Shown in pieces: positions 58,104 through 64,000 of a DNA stretch of 64,000 bases. This DNA comes from Rhizomys pruinosus (Eukaryota > Chordata > Mammalia > Rodentia > Spalacidae): NCBI GenBank assembly GCA_009823505.1, contig VZQC01001016.1, positions 32,114 to 96,113 on the forward strand, in the 5' to 3' direction. The translations under genes were made by a program, and so were the position numbers. Position 1 is the stretch's first letter. Each line of letters opens with the position of its first letter. The notes under the pieces were generated by a model that did no database searches, had not been told where the DNA came from, and was given only the letters and a program-made list of their open reading frames with translations.

Positions 58104-58990
58104 TTTTTTATTTTATTATTTTTTTAATTTTCATTTTGTCCGTAATTGCATGCCTTTGATGCTCCATGTTATTACACATCATTTATCCAACTACAGTGCA
58201 CGGCATTATTACACCCTCCTTTCCCATCTTCCCCCACCCCACCCCACCACCCCCATTCCCAGCATCAGCATTCTGCCATTAACTGTCCTCCATCTTTCAC
58301 CAGTTTTTTTTTTCATTTTTTATAACAATAAGTGATAATTTATGAGTAACAAGCATCCTACATGTAAAACACAGTTGTTTGCAATCAGTTGTGCCCGAAC
58401 CCAAAGGGGTCCCATGGGCCCAACCGTCCAGCAGGCGGGGCGGGGCTTGTAGTGTCAATTCAAGTTGATCAAATGGAGTGTCAGACTATATTTGCATCAC
58501 GGTTTCACACCGGTCAACCCAGTCTTAGCCATTTTGACATCGAACCACTGTTTCCCCCCATATGTCTTGACACACGATTTGGGCACAACCCACTGTATGA
58601 TTAGCTGGCTTAAGAGCGCCGACTGCTCTTGTGCAGTGGAGTGACCCCCAGGCTCGCATTTCCCAACACTCATTAATGGCCCCGGCTGAGAAACTGTTCT
58701 GTAATATCTCTACACCATCCAGGCGTAACTCCAGTTCCCAGGGGAATCCCCAACACCCTCTTCCGACCCCCACAGCATTGCACAAAATGAGTGCAAATGT
58801 ACTTACATATCTGTAGGAAAAACACTCATACAAATAAAATAAAAAAGATAAAACCAGAAAAGCCGGGCACAGGTGGATGAGAAGACAAAAACAGTTCTAT
58901 CTTCTCTGGAGCGTTGTCTTGGCCTCTGGTCACTTCGGCTGTTTCCTTTCATGGCTGGACAGTTTGTCCAGGATTATCAACCTTCGACTA
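58104..58990 (-). mobile_element. Unclassified non-LTR retroposon, 5'-inverted, insertion 1
   Basis: Present in copy B only, flanked by 'aaattctatttta' at 58091-58103 and 58991-59003. Starts with a T-rich tail and a C-rich block, and is homologous to 61803-62531 over its first 300 bases. The distal part (about 58425-58985) matches the distal part of 61803-62531 in the opposite orientation. A diverged B2-type SINE is embedded. Confidence 0.8.
58603..58846 (+). mobile_element. Diverged B2-type SINE within retroposon insertion 1
   Basis: 'ctggcttaagagcgccgac' to 'cataccaaat'-like end ('cactcatacaaataaaat'). The B-box is altered and the copy is much diverged. Confidence 0.75.
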
Positions 58991-59940
58991 AAATTCTATT
59001 TTAAATGAATACCTGAGACATAAACTCTCATATCCCATTTTGTGGAGGGTTGTCATTCCACTCTGCTGAATATAACCTTGGTAGTGGAAGGTCACTTCTT
59101 TAATATTATATATTACCTTCTTTTCTCTTTTGTTTTTTTTTTTTTTTTTTCTGTTTTTTTTGTCTTTCCGCGACCACAGGGTATCTCCTCTTGATAGCCC
59201 CAGCTGTCCTGAATATCACTATGTAGACCAGGCTGGCCCTTCAACTCACAAAGTTATTTCCGCCTCGCCCTGCCTCCCAAGTGTCTTTTTCTTTGGTTAA
59301 CTTTTGTCTTTTGTAATTACCTTTTCAATATCTGTTGTTTTATTTTTGTGAATTCTGAGTATTGTCTTTGCATTATTTCTCTGCCTCCCAGTCCCCACCA
59401 GCTCCTCCCATGTCCCTCCTCCTTCACAATGTATTATTCTCTTCTTTATGACTGTTCCATATACAGACATACATTGATAAATTATGTGTATAATGCAGTG
59501 CATCCATTAGTGTGCTTGTGCATACATGTGTTAGTGCTGCCCACTTGGGATTAGGTAACTATTCATGGAGCTAGTCCTTGGATAAAACTGAATCACTCTC
59601 CCTGAGCATCCATTGATTGTCTGTAACTCTCGTCTTGAGCTGGGACATCATGAAATTTCCTCCACACACCTCGGCATGTTAACTGGTTTTGACATTATGC
59701 AGATCTTGTAAAGCTTCCATTCTGTGGAGATTACATTGGTGCAGCTTCGCTATCATTTCTAGAACATATTAACTAGAGGCAGGGATCCTGTTCTTGTGCA
59801 CTTACATTGTTTTTCCTCCCCGTCTTCCATGATGTCCCCTGAGCATTATGTGTAGAAGTTGCATTGCAGATGTATCACTTAGGGCTGGACACCTGGCAAT
59901 CACTTGTTCTCTATATTTGACTAGTTGTGGGATTCTTGAA
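58991..59940 (-). mobile_element. L1-type 3' UTR-like segment (copy B counterpart of 18956-19725)
   Basis: Collinear with copy A: 'gaataccttgagaca'-type start, 'gagtattgtctttgcattat', 'agtccccaccag', 'aactagaggcagg', 'gttgcattgcagatgt'. Interrupted by a B1. Confidence 0.5.
59129..59283 (-). mobile_element. B1 SINE, diverged
   Basis: Reverse B1 with several small insertions. Absent from copy A. Confidence 0.85.
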
Positions 59941-59950
59941 AGATAGTTTA

Positions 59951-60165
59951 GGGGCTGGAGACATGGCTCAGTGGTTAAGAATGCCAACTGCTCTTGCAGA
60001 GGACCCGGGTTCGATTCCCAGCACCCACATGGTGGTTAAGAACTGTCTTTGACTCCAGTTCCAGGGGAATCTGATGCCTTCTTCTGACCTCCACAGTACT
60101 GAACAACACGGGTGCACCAACCTGCATGCAGACAGTACACTCATACACATAAAAAAATAAAAAAT
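59951..60165 (+). mobile_element. B2-type SINE (older type), copy B only
   Basis: TSD 'aaagatagttta' at 59939-59950 and 60166-60177. No internal duplication. Confidence 0.95.
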
Positions 60166-60479
60166 AAAGATAGTTTAAACTTGGAAAATAAAAGAAGAGG
60201 AGAAAGAATTTGGGGTGGGCTGTGGTTGAAGGCTGGGGTTGTGGGTGAATTCACAAACTAAGGACTTATGAAATAAGCTAATAGGAATCTGTTAGGTAAT
60301 AAACTAATTTCAAAACACAATTAAGAAAGACAATTCCAACAGAATTACACTACATGAGTATGGAAATGCATTCTACATGGATTACTAAATGAAAATCACT
60401 GTCCAAGGCAGGGTTATTTTCCTATATGTTACTGGTCAGTGAGGACCAAGGAGCATCTAGAACAAGACAGAATATTGCC

Positions 60480-61545
60480 ATGGCTCTGGGTTGCCCATAG
60501 CAACTGCATGGTAAGATCCTATTGCTGAAAAAAGGCAGAATTTGGTGGCAGAACATAAATAAATCAATCTCAAACTCATCAGGAAGCTTCATCAGTACTG
60601 TCTAGCTTTCACAACACCTGAAGGTGCTATGCAGAGTACTGTTGGAGGAAAACAGCATCACTGGCCTTACCCAGTGTGGACACTACATGATGGGATACTA
60701 ACCTGCAAGACGTGCCTACTAATGCAACAGTGCTCTGACTGTTGGAGGGAAACTAACTGCTTCCTGATTTGACTTGAAGCCTGTTCAGTGGGTGGGTACT
60801 TTACACCTGGTACTGTAATCCTGGTAGGCCCCAGGGTAGAACCTACTATTCTCATTTCGATAGGTTGTCCCCTTGTCAAATTGACTTCTAGATATTTGTC
60901 CCACCCATAGACCTGGACCTCTCTCAAATTTGGTCAGGAAGCTTCTTTTCACAATGGACAGCGTCAATGGAGACATGGGAAACTGGTCAAAGTCCTGAAG
61001 AGATCAAGTGCTCATCTGTGAACAGGACATCTATAGTCAACAACCCACCACCACCATGATTCAAAGGACAATGCAGAGAAGAGGCAGGAAGAATGTAAGA
61101 GCCAGAGAATGGAGAGAAATCCTGTCTTGTGGACACAGCATGGCTGTCACACTCATGAATTCACAGCAGCTGTGGTTACCTGCACAAAAGCTACACAAGT
61201 TCAAGCCAGCCCCAGTCCCAGCAGTGATGGGGTCTATGCTCTCCAGTCCTCACCCCTATCTGGGACGGTATTGGCAGTGGAGAGCTGCAGAGGGAGGAGA
61301 AATCATCATCTTTTGAGTATGTGGTCCTGGCACTTCCCCGTGCTCAGTGGACGGCCCCACATCCATGCAGGCACAGGTAGCACTAACTGGGTTTAGTGGG
61401 TCATAGAAAGAAAAACCATCAGCCATTAAGTTGGGAGAGGGACTGTTGGGGGATGTTGTATTTTGAGGGGAAAAATGGATGGAAAGGATCTTATTTCATG
61501 GCATACATATAAGAAATTCCCCAAAACAAAATAAAAAATTCTTTG
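60480..61545 (+). mobile_element. Lx-type L1 3' end (copy B)
   Basis: 'taagatcctattgctgaaa' near 60512, 'gaaggtgctatgcagagtac' near 60622, 'gaagaatgtaagagccag' near 61089, A-rich end near 61530. The part after 60800 aligns with copy A. Confidence 0.7.
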
Positions 61546-61802
61546 AAAATGATGTACATGTACACAATGTATCAGATCATGTTCACACCCTTCTCCCCTT
61601 CCTGGGATTCCCTCATAGTGCTTCTTCCTCCAGATCACATATTCTCTCTCAAACTACTAAGTCCAATTAGTGCTGTGTATATACAGGTGTGTGGTCCTCC
61701 TTAGGGGCTTTTATGATCTTTATGTCCTAAGTAGATGATCTCTCATTAGCCCCTAGTTTGTTTCTCTGATTTGCACACATAAAGAAGTATATGAAATGGA
61801 AT

Positions 61803-62531
61803 ATTTTTTTAGCAGACATGAGACAGTTTATTTTATTTATTTATTTTTTAATTTAATTTTTTTATTGATGCTTTGTGCATTTCGTACATCATTTTCCAAT
61901 TCAGTCAGGCATTTTTACCCTTTCCCTTCCCCCACCCACCCCATCCCAGATCATGTATTCTGCCCAAACTGTCCTGGCATTCTTTCTCTGTTTTTTTTTT
62001 TTCTTCCTTTTTTCGCTATGTGATAATCCATGAGTACAAGCCACCTTCGCTGCAAAACAAATCTACAGGCTGTTGTGTCCCCACCCCCCCCCTCAGCCCC
62101 ACCACTCCAGTTAGGAGATGTTATAAGCCACAGTAAGATGGTTGGGCCCTGTCATATTTAACAGGGGGGAAATTGTAATCCATGGATTAACATATCATCC
62201 AACCATATGCGTCTATGCCAAAGTAACCTACCATAACTATTAGTGCTGCTTAAATACCTATATATCTAACTGCTTGTGCTTCATTAGTAGGATCGAAAGG
62301 TTACCCCTGGACAAACTGTCAGCCCATGAAAGGAAACAGCCAGAATTGACCAGAGTCCAAGTCAACAGCTCCGAGAGAGTGGACTGTTTTACTTCTCATC
62401 CACCTGTGCCCCTTTTCTAAGCCTAGGGAACAACCTGCAGAAGAGGGGGCGTGGTAGAATGTAAAGGCTCCAATTGGGGTGAATGGTGAAACTACAGCGA
62501 TGTAGTCTGGACACTCATTTGATCAACTTGA
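61803..62531 (-). mobile_element. Unclassified non-LTR retroposon, insertion 2
   Basis: Present in copy B only, flanked by 'atgaaatggaat' at 61791-61802 and 62532-62543. A T-rich tail at 61830-61862 puts the 3' end on the left. Not recognised as a known family; shares both ends with insertion 1. Confidence 0.8.
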
Positions 62532-62789
62532 ATGAAATGGAATTTTTTAAAGATAAAGTCTGCTATTTTATATCATCATAATTATCTAGCAGATTCAGAA
62601 AATATTTTTATTATTTTTATTAAATATATGCACAACACACATGTATACATTCCTTTAACAACTTTCCTATTCCTTGAAATCTGTTTTCAAATTACGGTAA
62701 ACAGTGCAGCAAGAAGCATGTAGAAATCAATTTTAGCCCATTTCCCATGTTTATTGAGATAAAAATTACATGTAAAATTCATCATCTTA

Positions 62790-63040
62790 AGAAGTTTAAA
62801 TGTACAGTTGAAAAGTTTTAGTATATTAAGATGCTTTCAGCCTTTACCAATATTTAACTTCTGTGTATTTCAGAAGAATATCTAAAAGAAAATTATATAA
62901 TCATTAGCCAGGATCACCATCAATAGCCATCACTTAACAGCAAATGCTTGGCATTCTGATACTAGGGGATTACCTTTTTTGGATACTCACATAAATATTT
63001 CTAATAACGAATATTCTTTTGTGTTTGGCTTTTTGCAATA
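62790..63040. mobile_element. Ancient L1M-type segment (copy B)
   Basis: Counterpart of 22240-22480. Confidence 0.45.
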
Positions 63041-63569
63041 ATTTATTTTCTCTATAAATTTTCTTTTTGCTTGAGAATTTCACACAGGTATACAATGATA
63101 CAATGAAGTATGATTATATTCACTTCTACTATTCCACAATAGAAGCCCTTCAGAACCCTCAACTTCATGTATTTTATTTTTACTCATTTCTTCTTTTGAT
63201 AATCCACTAAGTCCAGTCAGTTCTGCACCTGTGTATGTGGGTGTGCAGCTGTCTAGGTGGGAAACCCACCCGTGCCCACATCCTCAAAAGAGAATGACTC
63301 CTTATCACCGTTGCAGCTATCATCAGTAAAAGATGGAGCCTGGAGAGCTCTGTGCTCGACTTTGCTGAAACTTTGGCCAGCTAGATCTTTTGTAGCTCTT
63401 GTGTAGGTATTCACAGCTGATATGAATTCATGAATGTGACATCCATATTGTGTCCAGAGGACAGCACTTCACACCACTCCTCTCTATCCTCTCATCCTTA
63501 CTTTTTTTTTTCCTGCCTTCTTATCCATGATGTTCTCTGAGACTTCACAGATTGAGTGTGGGGAGTGTT

Positions 63570-63785
63570 GAGGATGGAGAGATGGCTCAAGAGTTAAGAG
63601 CACTGGCTCCTCTTGCAGAGGACCTGGGTTCAGTTCCCAGCACCCATCTGATGTTAACAACCATCCATACTCCAGTTCTAAGGGGATCTGACACTATCTT
63701 CTGACCTCTGCAGGATTGCAGGACACAGGTGCACTTACATACATGCAGGCAGTACACTCATACACATAAAATAAAGTAATAAGAG
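63570..63785 (+). mobile_element. Old B3/B2-type SINE shared with copy A
   Basis: 'ggatggagagatggctcaag' head and B-box 'gggttcagttcccagcaccc'. Confidence 0.85.
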
Positions 63786-64000
63786 ATTACCTCTACAATA
63801 GTTGTCTCCAATTTACAGTTGGGGAGCGACCTCATCATCGTCATATTTCTCCTTGTTCTATGGGGGGGAAGGCAAGAAAGTCTCTCATATCAGAACCTTT
63901 GTGGCACCTAGAAGGTAAGTTTCATTAGGACTCATTATAACTAGTTGTTACATGTAGGATCCACAGAGGGGTTCGATGTTTATGGCAATCTGAGGCTTTT

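Larger units (their letters stand above)
54412..63785. repeat. Segmental duplication, copy B
   Basis: Paralogue of 15030-23235 in direct orientation, about 39-40 kb away. It lacks the 15990-18835 part of copy A (junction near 55297). It has gained an LTR with nested MaLR, two unclassified retroposon insertions, a B1 and a B2. Confidence 0.88.

Noticed and set aside
1..64000. CRISPR arrays, operons, phage or other prokaryotic systems
   Set aside because: Direct repeats here are SINEs and microsatellites; all recognised genes and repeats are mammalian.

Overview
This window is mammalian nuclear DNA from a rodent. It is AT-rich and intron-scale, packed with 7SL-derived B1 SINEs, tRNA-derived B2/B3-type SINEs, L1 (including Lx-type 3' ends) and MaLR/ERV LTRs. 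The B2-type SINE lacks the murine B2 3' end that I know, and the younger copies carry an internal 17-bp duplication. That points to a muroid or other myodont rodent that is not clearly mouse or rat; I cannot name the species. The genic content is a piece of a class I (fish-like) olfactory receptor cluster.

Three olfactory receptor (OR) coding exons are intact. A receptor of the OR52H type lies at 8726-9673 (+). Two close paralogues of the OR56B type lie at 30461-31423 (-) and 48698-49660 (-), about 82% identical by hand count. A fourth OR52-family locus at 40118-41136 (+) is a young pseudogene with one premature stop and one frameshift. Each coding exon has a candidate splice acceptor a few to about 25 bases upstream of its ATG, as expected for OR genes with a non-coding first exon. 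In human, OR52H and OR56B genes sit in the same chromosome 11p15 class I cluster, which agrees with this layout.

Layout. 1-2.7 kb: L1 in two opposite orientations, with SINEs. 2.7-8.6 kb: unassigned DNA, an ancient L1 and several B1s. 8.7-9.7 kb: Or52h-type gene. 9.9-10.9 kb: a local duplication. 11.5-14.2 kb: tandem repeat, ORR1-type LTR and SINEs. 15.0-23.2 kb: copy A of a segmental duplication, containing a 5'-inverted L1. 23.3-24.5 kb: L1 3' end. 24.5-26.5 kb: unassigned. 26.55-28.74 kb: 5' half of an L1. 28.9-31.4 kb: composite SINE and Or56b paralogue 1. 32.5-33.9 kb: Lx L1 3' end. 34.4-35.4 kb: a three-level nest (B1, LTR, B2). 37-40 kb: SINEs and an L1 3' end. 40.1-41.1 kb: OR pseudogene. 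42.05-42.64 kb: solo LTR. 43.4 kb: a long hairpin. 47.5-49.7 kb: tandem duplication, composite SINE and Or56b paralogue 2. 52.7-53.9 kb: a probable processed retrocopy. 54.4-63.8 kb: copy B of the segmental duplication, expanded by an LTR that contains a complete MaLR element, and by two insertions of a retroposon I could not classify.

The genes do not form a pathway. Each receptor would be expressed singly in olfactory sensory neurons and signal through the olfactory G protein. I found no bacterial-type system, CRISPR array or rRNA. The more unusual material is in the repeats: a composite B2-head/B1 SINE, datable nested insertions with clean target-site duplications, two insertions of an unfamiliar retroposon in one duplication arm, and long near-perfect inverted repeats.
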